A stretch of DNA of 64,000 bases from Runella zeae DSM 19591 (GCF_000423565.1 NZ_AUIF01000035.1:1-64000); one strand, 5' to 3'. Counted from the first letter of the stretch, positions 25,778-34,372 are shown. Notes: a model not told the origin generated them from the letters alone. Translations and numbers: made by a program.

Positions 25778-26626
25778 TTAGGACCAGTGTTCTTGAATTA
25801 CTTCTAGCAATTCTGATTGAGCAGCACAGCCAGCAATCACATCACCGCCAAAGAGCCAATCTTGTCCACCCGAAAAGTCGGTGATTTGTCCGCCTGCCTC
25901 CAAAATGAGAAGTGTACCCGCGGCCATATCCCAAGAGTTGAGGTTGTATTCGTAAAATGCCTCAAAACGCCCTGCCGCTACGTAGGCTAAATCGATGGCG
26001 GCGGCTCCCATGCGGCGGAGGCCGTGGCAGCGTTGCATGAGGGTTTCGAGGATTTTGAGGTATTTGTCTTGTTTTTCAAATTTATAATAAGGGAAGCCCG
26101 TTGCTAGTAAGCTATCGCCTATGGTGGTGGCCGTCGATACTTTGAGACGAGTCGCATTTTCGAGCAAAGAAACATCTAGCGGAAGCCCTCCCAGTGTGTA
26201 CCTTAGACTGACACTCCACGCGCCGCCACCCTGCCATCCATAAAATAGCTCTTCGGTACCCAAATGGTAAATGACCCCTGCAATGGGGATTTTGTTTTTG
26301 ACCAAACCTACGCTTACGCAATAAATGGGCAAAGCATGAATAAAATTGGCAGTTCCGTCAAGTGGGTCAATAATCCAGTACAACTCATCGGGGTTCGATT
26401 CTTCGCCCGCAGTACCCTCTTCAGTGATAAAACCCGCCTCGGGCAAGAGTTGGCGCAGACCTGTTACAAGAAGCTTTTCGGTTTCTTTGTCAACGTAAGA
26501 TACTAAATTGTTGGCGGCTTTGTATTCGGTTTGAGTGCGGTCAAATTTCGCCGCTTCTTGTTTGATAAATGCCCCCGCTTGGCGAACAATTTCTATGGTC
26601 TGTAAGGTGAGATTTTCGAGATTCAT
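25778..26626 (-). CDS. Inositol monophosphatase family protein
   Basis: 282 residues. Family motifs: LVSYVDKETEKLL, the metal-binding FITEEGT, DPLDGTANFIHALPIYCVSVGLV (the D-P-x-D-G-T motif), RMGAAAIDLAYVAAGRFEAFYE, and the C-terminal WDMAAGTLLILEAGGQITDFSGG. All Mg-binding acidic residues appear present. It could be an inositol-1-monophosphatase/SuhB or a 3',5'-bisphosphate nucleotidase-type enzyme; the sequence favours the former. Its start overlaps the stop of the upstream 86-residue gene by 4 bp, so the two are translationally coupled. Confidence 0.9.
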   Translation of the reverse strand: MNLENLTLQTIEIVRQAGAFIKQEAAKFDRTQTEYKAANNLVSYVDKETEKLLVTGLRQLLPEAGFITEEGTAGEESNPDELYWIIDPLDGTANFIHALPIYCVSVGLVKNKIPIAGVIYHLGTEELFYGWQGGGAWSVSLRYTLGGLPLDVSLLENATRLKVSTATTIGDSLLATGFPYYKFEKQDKYLKILETLMQRCHGLRRMGAAAIDLAYVAAGRFEAFYEYNLNSWDMAAGTLLILEAGGQITDFSGGQDWLFGGDVIAGCAAQSELLEVIQEHWS

Positions 26627-26883
26627 TCTTCGATGTTTTTTAAATAAGATAAGTCTTGCATTGAAATGACATTGTACTTTCTTCGTTCAATAGGCGTACG
26701 AGATTTAAGTATTCTGCTTCCATTGTCTAGGGGTGGGTTATTGGGGTTTGCTTTGTAAATCGCCTTGGCATATAAACTAAGTTTCAACGCAGCCTCCAAA
26801 CGTTGCTGGGGAGTTTTGCTGTGCCATAGCTCTTTATTATATTTAGGAATATCCTCAGGGTTTTGGGATTTAATGATAGCCAT
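26623..26883 (-). CDS. Small conserved-looking unknown, coupled to the IMPase gene
   Basis: 86 residues, no signal peptide or membrane segment. The centre (LWHSKTPQQRLEAALKLSLYAKAIYKAN) resembles a short helical motif W-x-x-x-T-P-x-x-R-L-E seen in small proteins often encoded next to nucleotide- or nucleic-acid-related enzymes; this is an impression only. It overlaps the IMPase start by 4 bp and starts 2 bp after the stop of the DUF4105 gene, so it sits in the middle of a tight minus-strand operon. Function unknown. Confidence 0.65.
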   Translation of the reverse strand: MAIIKSQNPEDIPKYNKELWHSKTPQQRLEAALKLSLYAKAIYKANPNNPPLDNGSRILKSRTPIERRKYNVISMQDLSYLKNIEE

Positions 26884-26885
26884 GA

Positions 26886-28091
26886 TTAGAGTGCTTTTTT
26901 ACGGAGAAAAAATAATCGATAAAAAAGACAAAAAATGAGCAGCCAAGCTTCCAAAGGCATTCCTACAAATACACCTTTGACCACACTCCCTATCGCGACC
27001 GATAGCACATAGACACCCATCAAGCTAAGGCTGATTAATACAAACTTTTGTACCCAAGTTTGTTGCTTAATTCGGCTTAGAAAAAACGCCAAAGGTAGAT
27101 ACAGCGGAATCGCCCAGAGTAGATGCAAGTTCCACTCCGTCACGCCGTGGTTGGTGGCAGTGGCTAGTCCCAACAAAATCCATCCTGCTAAACCGACAAT
27201 GGTAAAAAATATTTTATCAAACAAAAACGAGATTTTCAATTGTTTCTGTTGGCGTTGCGTATACCAAATCACAAACACTACCAATACCCCAAACAGTACC
27301 ATAGGACTTAACCACCAAGGTTGCGAAGGCTGCTCTCTGTGTGAAAAATTAGTAGTGACCAAGGGTTGTGTCCTACTTACGAGGGATTTGCCGCCTATGG
27401 TAGCCTTTTCAAAATGGTGCATCAAATTGTAAGGCAGGTACATTTCTTGCTGAGGCGTTGCAATTTCATCCGAAGGAAGCCCAAGTGCCAGATTCATCAG
27501 AAACTTTTCCCAAGGCTTATATTCCAAATATTGATTCATCCACTGCCTAAAACTTTTGGCTTCGCCGTCAATAGGTTTGTTGTAATAAACCAGACTATCG
27601 CCACAAGCTACTTGCAGGGCATCGCGAATACGGCTAGAACAGTTGTCAAAAAAGAAACGATACTGATATTCACGGTTTTGGGGAAGGGCATTGTTTTCCA
27701 GAAAATCAAACAGTTTTTGCTTTTGTGCTTGGGACAGATTCAAAATCTGCTCAGTCAAGTCGCGCCGCTCGGCCTCGTAATGTGGCACTACGTACTCCAT
27801 GGGTACTACCGAAAGCGTGTAAGGTAGCGTACCTTGCACAAATTTTAGCAAGAAATTGCCCGTTTGAAAAGTAAAAGTACCATAGTTGTAGTTTCTGCTA
27901 ATGCCGTTGAGCGGGTCATATACCCAGAGAGAGCTGTGCCCAAAACCACTCCCTTCAAATACACTATTGCCTGGCGCAATGGTAATCAGACTCACTTTGG
28001 CTTCATTGCTGAGGGTTTGAGCCATGAGCGACGAACTCAGCATAAGGCTATAAGCAATAAGCTGTAGGCTGTAAGCAATACGTCTAACCAT
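26886..28091 (-). CDS. DUF4105 (Lnb N-terminal-like) periplasmic/membrane protein
   Basis: About 401 residues from the ATG at 28091, chosen because it opens a signal peptide (MVRRIAYSLQLIAYSLMLSSSLMAQ) and is preceded by AGAGAG; an upstream ATG at 28196 would run into rsmI. DUF4105 motifs: VSLITIAPGNSVFEGSGFGHSSLWVYD, YNYGTFTF, FLLKFVQGTLPYTLSV, REYQYRFFFDNCSSRIRDAL (the conserved Cys-Ser near an Asn). The C-terminal 150 residues hold four or five membrane helices (PWWLSPMVLFGVLVVFVIW and others). The DUF4105 domain resembles a cysteine-peptidase-like fold and is common in Bacteroidota; its reaction is unknown. Confidence 0.8.
   Translation of the reverse strand: MVRRIAYSLQLIAYSLMLSSSLMAQTLSNEAKVSLITIAPGNSVFEGSGFGHSSLWVYDPLNGISRNYNYGTFTFQTGNFLLKFVQGTLPYTLSVVPMEYVVPHYEAERRDLTEQILNLSQAQKQKLFDFLENNALPQNREYQYRFFFDNCSSRIRDALQVACGDSLVYYNKPIDGEAKSFRQWMNQYLEYKPWEKFLMNLALGLPSDEIATPQQEMYLPYNLMHHFEKATIGGKSLVSRTQPLVTTNFSHREQPSQPWWLSPMVLFGVLVVFVIWYTQRQQKQLKISFLFDKIFFTIVGLAGWILLGLATATNHGVTEWNLHLLWAIPLYLPLAFFLSRIKQQTWVQKFVLISLSLMGVYVLSVAIGSVVKGVFVGMPLEAWLLIFCLFYRLFFLRKKAL
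28046..28080. repeat. 14-bp repeat inside a signal-peptide coding region
   Basis: GGCTATAAGCAATA (28046-28059) and GGCTGTAAGCAATA (28067-28080), one mismatch, period 21 bp. They encode the repeated IAYSLQ / IAYSLM of the DUF4105 protein's signal peptide on the minus strand. Confidence 0.7.
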
Positions 28092-28134
28092 ACTCTCTTG
28101 GCCTTTGTTTTTTTGTGGCTCTACCTTTTTTTTA

Positions 28135-28806
28135 CTATTTACCTGATACAACAATAACGATTTCACCCTTGATAGTTTTTTCGGCAAAATAAGCAATAAT
28201 TTCGGTTAAAGTCCCACGAATAGTTTCTTCATAAACTTTTGTTAATTCGCGAGACACAGAAGCTTGTCGGTCGGCGCCAAAGTACTCCACAAATTGCTCT
28301 AGCGACTTCATGAGGCGATGCGGAGATTCATAAAAAATCATCGTTCTTTCTTCTTCTTTGAGTTCAGTAAGGCGAGTTTGGCGGCCTTTTTTGTGGGGCA
28401 AAAACCCCTCAAATGTAAAACGGTCGCTAGGAAGGCCAGAGTTTACCAAGGCAGGTACAAAAGCCGTAGGGCCGGGCAAACATTCCACTTCTATGTTGTT
28501 TTTGAGGCATTCTCTCACCAGCAAAAATCCCGGATCAGAGATAGCAGGTGTACCTGCGTCAGAGACCAAGGCCATGTTTTCGCCTTTGAGGAGACGAGCG
28601 ATGAGTTTCTGTACAGTCTGATGCTCATTGTGGATATGGTAGCTCTGCAAGGGCTTCGTAATACCCAAATGCTTGAGTAAATGACCAGAGGTTCGGGTGT
28701 CTTCGGCCAAGATGACATCAGCGTTTTTGAGGGTATTGATAGCACGCAGGGTAATATCTTCTAGGTTGCCGATAGGAGTAGGAACTAAATAAAGTTTGGG
28801 AATCAC
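28135..28806 (-). CDS. rsmI: 16S rRNA (cytidine(1402)-2'-O)-methyltransferase
   Basis: 223 residues. Tetrapyrrole-methylase fold with RsmI motifs: LYLVPTPIGNLEDITLRAI, VILAEDTRTSGHLLKHLGI, SYHIHNEH, MALVSDAGTPAISDPGFLLV, LPGPTAFVPALVNSGLPSDRFTFEGFLPHKKGRQ, MIFYESPHRL. It uses S-adenosylmethionine to 2'-O-methylate C1402 in the ribosomal decoding centre. It is near the usual RsmI length, slightly short because the C-terminal extra domain is missing, which is common in Bacteroidota. Probably first gene of the minus-strand operon running to the IMPase. Confidence 0.95.
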   Translation of the reverse strand: MIPKLYLVPTPIGNLEDITLRAINTLKNADVILAEDTRTSGHLLKHLGITKPLQSYHIHNEHQTVQKLIARLLKGENMALVSDAGTPAISDPGFLLVRECLKNNIEVECLPGPTAFVPALVNSGLPSDRFTFEGFLPHKKGRQTRLTELKEEERTMIFYESPHRLMKSLEQFVEYFGADRQASVSRELTKVYEETIRGTLTEIIAYFAEKTIKGEIVIVVSGK

Positions 28807-29170
28807 AGTATATGTTTATTTAAAGGTCACAATTTCATTAAAAAGGGCAATTTGTACGATTTTAAGGAAATAGGCAATATGTTTAATTGGATTAATCTCA
28901 TTTTTGGTTTAAAAGCATTTTCAAACAAATAAGCAAGAAGGGGAGTTTGATAAGCAAAACAATGTTAACAATTTTTTAAAATGTATATATTGAAAAATTG
29001 CGATAAAAAAATGTATTATTTTAATAATGCGGTCATTTACAGGTATTAAGGTATTGTTTTCTTTGGGAATAGCTTTTGTTTGTCCCATAAATTTCTTGTT
29101 TCTTTGTGCCGATTTTGACATCAACCAACTGTTTAAAACCAATTACAATTCTAACCAAAATTTTCAAATT
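28807..29170. other. Divergent intergenic region, rsmI / Oar-like receptor
   Basis: About 360 bases between divergent genes. AT-rich, with runs of A and T, no credible gene. An in-frame upstream start at 29027 for the receptor would precede its signal peptide by 48 residues and is rejected. Promoters for both directions must lie here, but I cannot point to a clear -33/-7 pair. Confidence 0.45.
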
Positions 29171-32100
29171 ATGAATCTTAAAGATTTACGAAAAATGCGG
29201 CTCATAATTGCACTTTTCGCAGTCGTTGCTGCTATTTGTGTGACTTTGCCCGAAGTGAAAGCGCAGGTTACTACTTCTACTTTGAGTGGTACTGTGAAGG
29301 ATGACAAAAACTCAGAGCTACCCGGTGCTACCGTCCTAGCTGTACACGTCCCTTCTGGTACTCAATATGGAACTGTTACAAATGTAAGTGGTAACTACAG
29401 CATCCCTAACATGCGGATTGGTGGTCCTTACAAAGTTACGGTAAGTTTTGTGGGATTTGGAGCCAAAACATACGATGATATTTATCTGAAATTAGGAGAG
29501 CCTTATACCCTTAATTCACAGCTTTCGACTGGCGATGTGCAGCTTGCGGAAGTAGTGGTAATAAGTGCTCAAAACAAACTCCTTAGCAGCGAACGGTTGG
29601 GGGCAGTAACCAATATCGGTAGCGGTCAGATTCAAGCTTTGCCTTCTATCAGCCGCAGTATCAATGACTTGACTCGTCTTACTCCTCAAGCCAACGGAAC
29701 CTCTGTGGGTGGAGGAAACTACCGCCAAAACAATATCACTATTGATGGTGCTGACTTTAACAACAACTTTGGGATTGGTACTAACCTCCCAGGTGGCAAT
29801 GCTACTCCTATTTCATTGGATGCTATCGAAGAGATTTCAGTAAATGTAACTCCTTACGATATTCGCCAATCGGGTTTTATTGGTAGTGCTATTAATGCCG
29901 TTACACGTTCGGGAAATAATAACTTCTCTGGGTCAGCTTATACTTATTTCAGAAATCAAAATCAACAAGGAAATAAAGTAGGCGACAATACGTTTGCTCG
30001 TCAAAATTTGGATTACAAACAGTACGGTTTCCGTTTGGGTGGACCTCTTATTAAAAACAAACTTTTCTTCTTTGTAAATGCCGAGACAGAAAAGCAAATA
30101 ACTCCCGGGCCTTCTCAAATTGCGGCAACGGCTCAGTTGCCTTTCTCACAAAACAACCCTCAAGTATCGCGCCCTACAGTAGACGAAATGAATACAATCA
30201 GCGCTTATTTGAGAGATACATACGGTTATGAAACGGGCCCTTACCAAGGGTATTCTTCAAATAGCTTCAGTACTAAGTTTTTGGTACGCTTAGATTGGAA
30301 CATCAACAAAAATCACCGTATCAACGTCCGTTATAACCAACTCAAGAGCGAGTCTTCACGGATTCAACCAAGTACATCTGTTTCGCCGTTTACAAATATT
30401 TACCCCCAAAACCGTCAAAGCACTCAAGCTTTGCAGTACGAAAACTCCGGGTATTTTCAAGCAGCTAACTTTACTTCTTTTGCGGCCGAGCTTAACTCTA
30501 CTTTCGGTGGTAAATTTGCCAATACATTGCGTGCTACTTACACACACCAAAACGACCCCCGTACAACCAAAGGCGGGCAGTTTCCTTTTGTTGATATCTT
30601 GAAAGATGGTAACCCACTTACCTCTTTTGGAACAGAATTGTTTTCGTACGGAAACTTGCGCGACGTAGAAATGCTCTCTTTTGTAGATAACCTAACTTGG
30701 ACTTCGGGTAAGCATAACTGGACTGTAGGGGCGCAAGCCGACTTCAACACTACCAAAAATGGTTTCCAACGCTTTGGTACAGGTTTTTATGTATTCCAAT
30801 CTTGGGATGACTTTACATCGGGCAAATTGCCAAGCCATTATGGTTTGACTTACTCGTTGGCTCCTAATTTTGAACAAGTATTCCCTAGTTTTAAATTTTC
30901 ACAATATTCGGTGTATGGGCAAGACGAAATCAACGTCAACAGCAAGCTCAAAATTACGGCTGGATTGCGTATCGATTTGCCAACTTATCCCGAACCTTTG
31001 AAAGAGCATCCATTGATTTCACAGTTGACTTTTGCTAATGGACAAAAAGTAAATACGGGCGCTCTTCCTAAGTCTAGTTTGTTGTGGTCGCCACGTGTAG
31101 GATTTAACTATGATGTAAAGGGTGACCGTTCGCTTCAAGTTCGTGGTGGTAGTGGTATTTTCTCGGGACGTGTGCCGTTTGTATGGATTGTGTCACAAGC
31201 CGGTGATGCAGGTATGCTACAAGTAACTCAAACTTGGACAGGCGCCAATGTCCCTGGTCCTTTCAGATTGGAGCCTTACTATCCAACTACTGTCCCTGTA
31301 GCGGGTACATCTATCCCTACAGGTGGAACGACTGCTATCTCGCCTGATTTCAGAATGCCACAAACTTGGAAAAGTAGCTTGGCTATGGATATGCAATTGC
31401 CTTGGGGTATCGTAGGTACGGTAGAAGGGATTTACAACAAAGACATTAATACTGCTTATTTCAGTAATATCAACCTTGTTCAACCTGCGGCACTTGGCGT
31501 GTCGGGGTATCCAGACAATCGTTTGATGTATCCCACCACAAACACCCAAAGATACATCAACCCTCTTACGTCTGCGGGTCAGTATAGCCCTACCGGAACG
31601 ACTGCCTACAACGTAACAATGCTAGGAAATGCTTCACAAGGTTACTACTGGTCTGTGACTGCTAAATTAGAAAAACAATTTAGCAAAGGAATTTCGGCTT
31701 CATTGGCATATGTACGTAGTGGTGCCAAAAACTTGTTTGACGGTGGAGGAGACCAGCCGGCTTCGGCTTTCCAAGGAACAGCTACTGTCAATGGCTCAAA
31801 CTTTGCGACCCTTAGCTATGCCAACTATGTAGTTCCGACGCGTTTAGTTGGGTCATTTTCTTACCGTAAAGAGTATGCTAAATTCTTGGCGACAAGTATT
31901 TCATTGGTATATCAAGGTTCAGCCGATGGTCGATTCTCTTATATCTATTCTACTGATTTCAACCGGGATGGTGCCAACGCTGACTTGATTTATATTCCTA
32001 AAGATCCTTCTGAAATTACGTTTGTATCACAAACAGTAGGTTCAGGAGCTAATGCCGTTACTTATACTCCACAACAGCAGAGTGATGCATTTTTCCAATA

Positions 32101-32491
32101 TATCGAACAAGATGCTTATTTGAGCAAGCGCAAAGGTCAATATGCTGAGCGTAACGGCGCTGCATTGCCTTGGAGAAACCAATTTGATTTCCGTATCCTT
32201 CAAGATTTCTTTGTCAATGTTCAGGGCAAACGTAATACTATTCAGTTGAGTGTTGATATTTTCAATCTTGGCAACCTTCTTAATAGCAGCTGGGGCTTGA
32301 CTAAGCTTATTAACAACAACGCTATTTTGATACCTGCCAACAACTCTTCGGTAGTATCCGGAGGAACAGTGAAACCTACTTATCGTTTAGGCTTGGATCG
32401 TGGAGGACTTATCAAAGATACTTTCCGCGACAACGTAGGGTTTTCATCTACCTACTACATGCAATTTGGGGTTCGTTATATCTTCAACTAA
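29171..32491 (+). CDS. Oar-like TonB-dependent outer membrane receptor
   Basis: About 1106 residues from the ATG at 29171 (MNLKDLRKMRLIIALFAVVAAICVTLPEVKAQ, signal peptide). The N-terminal carboxypeptidase-regulatory-like domain (STLSGTVKDDKNSELPGATVLAVHVPSGT ... ISAQNKLLSSERLGAVTNIGS) is followed by a plug (TIDGADFNNNFGIGTNL, AIEEISVNVTPYDIRQSGFIGSAINAVTRSGNN) and a barrel with aromatic-rich strands. The VTPYDIRQSGFIGSAINAVTRSG segment is typical of the Oar/OmpA-like TonB receptors rather than SusC, and no SusD follows. Predicted to import peptides, siderophores or to take part in surface organisation; substrate unknown. A terminator follows at 32512. Confidence 0.9.
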   Translation: MNLKDLRKMRLIIALFAVVAAICVTLPEVKAQVTTSTLSGTVKDDKNSELPGATVLAVHVPSGTQYGTVTNVSGNYSIPNMRIGGPYKVTVSFVGFGAKTYDDIYLKLGEPYTLNSQLSTGDVQLAEVVVISAQNKLLSSERLGAVTNIGSGQIQALPSISRSINDLTRLTPQANGTSVGGGNYRQNNITIDGADFNNNFGIGTNLPGGNATPISLDAIEEISVNVTPYDIRQSGFIGSAINAVTRSGNNNFSGSAYTYFRNQNQQGNKVGDNTFARQNLDYKQYGFRLGGPLIKNKLFFFVNAETEKQITPGPSQIAATAQLPFSQNNPQVSRPTVDEMNTISAYLRDTYGYETGPYQGYSSNSFSTKFLVRLDWNINKNHRINVRYNQLKSESSRIQPSTSVSPFTNIYPQNRQSTQALQYENSGYFQAANFTSFAAELNSTFGGKFANTLRATYTHQNDPRTTKGGQFPFVDILKDGNPLTSFGTELFSYGNLRDVEMLSFVDNLTWTSGKHNWTVGAQADFNTTKNGFQRFGTGFYVFQSWDDFTSGKLPSHYGLTYSLAPNFEQVFPSFKFSQYSVYGQDEINVNSKLKITAGLRIDLPTYPEPLKEHPLISQLTFANGQKVNTGALPKSSLLWSPRVGFNYDVKGDRSLQVRGGSGIFSGRVPFVWIVSQAGDAGMLQVTQTWTGANVPGPFRLEPYYPTTVPVAGTSIPTGGTTAISPDFRMPQTWKSSLAMDMQLPWGIVGTVEGIYNKDINTAYFSNINLVQPAALGVSGYPDNRLMYPTTNTQRYINPLTSAGQYSPTGTTAYNVTMLGNASQGYYWSVTAKLEKQFSKGISASLAYVRSGAKNLFDGGGDQPASAFQGTATVNGSNFATLSYANYVVPTRLVGSFSYRKEYAKFLATSISLVYQGSADGRFSYIYSTDFNRDGANADLIYIPKDPSEITFVSQTVGSGANAVTYTPQQQSDAFFQYIEQDAYLSKRKGQYAERNGAALPWRNQFDFRILQDFFVNVQGKRNTIQLSVDIFNLGNLLNSSWGLTKLINNNAILIPANNSSVVSGGTVKPTYRLGLDRGGLIKDTFRDNVGFSSTYYMQFGVRYIFN

Positions 32492-32511
32492 GCATTGTTT
32501 TATTGCTTTTC

Positions 32512-32543
32512 AAAAAATCCCGGGCGCAGGCACGGGATTTTTT
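32512..32543 (+). terminator. Intrinsic terminator after the Oar-like receptor
   Basis: AAAAAATCCCG and CGGGATTTTTT form a perfect 11-bp stem around a 10-base loop, ending in a T-run, 20 bp after the stop codon. Confidence 0.9.
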
Positions 32544-32695
32544 GATGGTATCTGGGCTACCTTAAAAGGAGTTAAGAATGATTTTTGGGTTTTTCTTGAA
32601 AAGAGTTTTTTAGTTTATAATTTTTCTGTTTCTTAATATCGCTTTTCTTTGTTCTTTTGCAATAGAAAGCATTAAACCACCAAAATTCATATATC

Positions 32696-33073
32696 ATGTC
32701 GCAAAAGCGCGTTCTCATTGCCGAAGATAGTTCCGTGATTCAAAATCTAGCCCGCAAGATTTTGGAGTTTCAGAATTATGAAATCACCGCCGTCAAAAAC
32801 GGAGAACAGGTGATGCAAATCGTGGACAAAGAAGATTTTGACATTGTTTTGCTCGATATCAACATGCCTATTATGGATGGTATGGAGTGTGTAAAAGCTA
32901 TTCGAGCCCTCAACGATAAGAAAAAATCTAATTTGCCAGTGGTGGCTATCACTGGTAATGCCAAAAATTATTCTGAAGAAGAGTTCAAATCAGCGGGCTT
33001 TAATGATGTGCTCGTAAAACCCCTCAATTTCGACCGCCTTGTAGAAATCGTAAATGAATTGACGGAAGAATAA
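32696..33073 (+). CDS. Receiver-only (CheY-like) response regulator
   Basis: 125 residues, a single receiver domain with no output domain. Acidic pocket E10/D11 (VLIAEDSS), phosphoacceptor Asp54 (VLLDINMPIMDGMECV), the Thr switch (VAITGNA) and the conserved Lys (DVLVKPLN) are all present. Such proteins act as phosphorelay intermediates or bind targets directly. No kinase is adjacent; the 1451-residue hybrid kinase at 54920 has its own receivers and HPt and could in principle feed it. Stands alone between a terminator and the MBL hydrolase gene. Confidence 0.93.
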   Translation: MSQKRVLIAEDSSVIQNLARKILEFQNYEITAVKNGEQVMQIVDKEDFDIVLLDINMPIMDGMECVKAIRALNDKKKSNLPVVAITGNAKNYSEEEFKSAGFNDVLVKPLNFDRLVEIVNELTEE

Positions 33074-33152
33074 AATAATACTTTTGGTGCGTGTATTGGA
33101 AACTAGATTTAGCTGAAAACTTCTTCCACTACACGCATCTTCCTTATCCACA

Positions 33153-33914
33153 ATGGTTGTTACTCTTCTTGGTACTGGAACCTCATCCGGTGTGCCGCTC
33201 ATTGGCTGCTCCTGCGAAGTCTGTCGCTCGCTCGACTATCGCGATAAGCGGTTGCGTGTATCAGTACACATTTTGATAGAAGAAAAAAGCTTTGTGATTG
33301 ATACCGGTCCCGATTTTCGTCAGCACATGTTACGAGAGGGAATCAATCAGCTCGATGCGGTCTTGTTTACCCATCAACACAAAGATCATACGGCGGGTTT
33401 GGATGACGTAAGAGCCTTCAATTTTCTTCAACAACGCGACATGCCTGTATACGGGCGAGCGCAAGTCCTGGAGCAATTACAGCGCGAATTTGAGTATGCT
33501 TTTGCAGAGTTTCGCTATCCTGGCATTCCCCGACTGCGACTTCACGAAATCCACAATGAGCCTTTTAGCATCGAAGGTGTCGAATTTGTCCCTATTGATG
33601 TGCTCCATCACAAACTCCCCGTTTTTGGGTTTAGAGTAGGGGATTTTGCCTACCTAACCGATGTCAACCACATTCCCGAAAGTGAATACGCTAAACTTCA
33701 AAATCTGGATACTTTGGTATTGGGAGCATTGCAGCATGAGCCACATATCTCGCATTTTAACTTGCGCGAAGCCCTAGAAGTGGTCGAGCTTCTAAAACCA
33801 CAGCGTGCGTATTTTACGCACATCAGCCACAAAATGGGGCGTCATTCCCTTGTCGAGCCTACCTTACCAAGCCACGTAAAATTGGGCTACGACGGCCTAA
33901 AGCTTTATATTTAG
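33153..33914 (+). CDS. MBL-fold metallohydrolase, PhnP-like
   Basis: 253 residues. Metallo-beta-lactamase motif FTHQHKDHTAGLDD (H-x-H-x-D-H) and downstream Asp/His ligands (YLTDVNHI, YFTHISHKMG). The N-terminus GTGTSSGVPLIGCSCEVC holds three close Cys (19, 21, 24), as in PhnP-type phosphodiesterases, where they bind a structural zinc. Likely a phosphodiesterase acting on cyclic phosphates or nucleotides; no phn genes are nearby, so the physiological substrate is unknown. Confidence 0.88.
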   Translation: MVVTLLGTGTSSGVPLIGCSCEVCRSLDYRDKRLRVSVHILIEEKSFVIDTGPDFRQHMLREGINQLDAVLFTHQHKDHTAGLDDVRAFNFLQQRDMPVYGRAQVLEQLQREFEYAFAEFRYPGIPRLRLHEIHNEPFSIEGVEFVPIDVLHHKLPVFGFRVGDFAYLTDVNHIPESEYAKLQNLDTLVLGALQHEPHISHFNLREALEVVELLKPQRAYFTHISHKMGRHSLVEPTLPSHVKLGYDGLKLYI

Positions 33915-33988
33915 TATACCAATTGCAAAATGCAAATGCTTGATAATGAATCGAAAGATATTTTTTTTGAATATTTGTGTTAAAAATT

Positions 33989-34019
33989 TTTGCATAAAAA
34001 AAACAAACTGCTACCTTTG
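33989..34019 (+). promoter_or_regulatory. Bacteroidota-type promoter for the tRNA-Arg transcription unit
   Basis: TTTG at 33989-33992 and TACCTTTG at 34012-34019 are separated by 19 bp, a good match to the Bacteroidota primary sigma promoter (TTTG, 17-23 bp, TAnnTTTG). It is the only such promoter between the MBL gene and the intact tRNA, whose first base is 34298, so the transcript would begin near 34026 and read through both tRNA-like units. Confidence 0.7.
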
Positions 34020-34049
34020 CAGTCCCAAAACAATGGGGAAACAAATAAC

Positions 34050-34166
34050 GGTTTCGTAGCTCACGGTGCGACGCCTCGCTTGGATAGAGTATCTAAGTCG
34101 AACGCTACTCCGATACGAATCAAAAGTTTTGGGATTGAATCCCTAGAAGTAAAGAGTAATTTATAC
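34050..34166 (+). pseudogene. Degenerate tRNA-Arg-like unit 1
   Basis: The first 14 bases (GGTTTCGTAGCTCA) equal the 5' end of the intact tRNA-Arg at 34298. A 16-base block (CGGTGCGACGCCTCGC) then replaces one A in the D-loop, after which TTGGATAGAG continues the tRNA sequence. The anticodon arm is replaced by unrelated sequence containing TCGAACGCTACTCCG. A T-arm-like GGGATTGAATCCC remains, but the 3' acceptor strand does not pair with the 5' end. A 22-base tail (AGAAGTAAAGAGTAATTTAT plus AC) ends the unit. Not expected to yield a working tRNA. Small protein frames over this stretch are tRNA shadows. Confidence 0.75.
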
Positions 34167-34297
34167 GGTTTCGTAGCTCACGGTGCGACGCCTCGCTTGG
34201 ATAGAGCATCTGAGTTGAACGCGATCCGGTCGAACGCGACTCCGGTCGAATCAAAAGTTTTGGGATTGAATCCCTAGAAGTAAAGAGTAATTTATAC
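34167..34297 (+). pseudogene. Degenerate tRNA-Arg-like unit 2
   Basis: Same plan as unit 1, identical over the first 40 bases including the 16-base D-loop insertion, and identical over the T-arm-like segment and 22-base tail. It differs in the centre, which is 14 bases longer because the short element GAACGCGA(C)TCCGGTC is present twice in tandem. It abuts the intact tRNA-Arg at 34298 with no gap. Confidence 0.75.
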
Positions 34298-34371
34298 GGT
34301 TTCGTAGCTCAATTGGATAGAGCATCTGACTACGGATCAGAAGGTTTGGGGTTCGAATCCCTACGAGACCA
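34298..34371 (+). tRNA. tRNA-Arg (anticodon ACG)
   Basis: 74 bases. Acceptor GGTTTCG pairs with CGAGACC (one G-U), D-arm GCTC/GAGC, anticodon stem TCTGA/TCAGA with loop CTACGGA (anticodon ACG at 34332-34334), T-arm with loop TTCGAAT, discriminator A at 34371. CCA is not encoded; CAC follows. This tRNA (A34 edited to inosine) reads CGN codons. It is followed at once by a strong terminator and preceded by two tRNA-like units. Confidence 0.96.
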
Positions 34372-34372
34372 C

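Noticed and set aside
33990-34277. 95-codon plus-strand ORF with a repeated GFVAHGATPRLDR motif
   Set aside because: It is the translation of the two tRNA-Arg-like units; the motif corresponds to the well-known false protein read from tRNA-Arg genes (FVAQLDRA style), altered by the 16-base insertion.
34050-34297. Idea that the tRNA-like units are tRNAs interrupted by introns
   Set aside because: The acceptor strands do not pair, no self-splicing intron core fits in about 16-40 bases, and an intact tRNA-Arg follows immediately.
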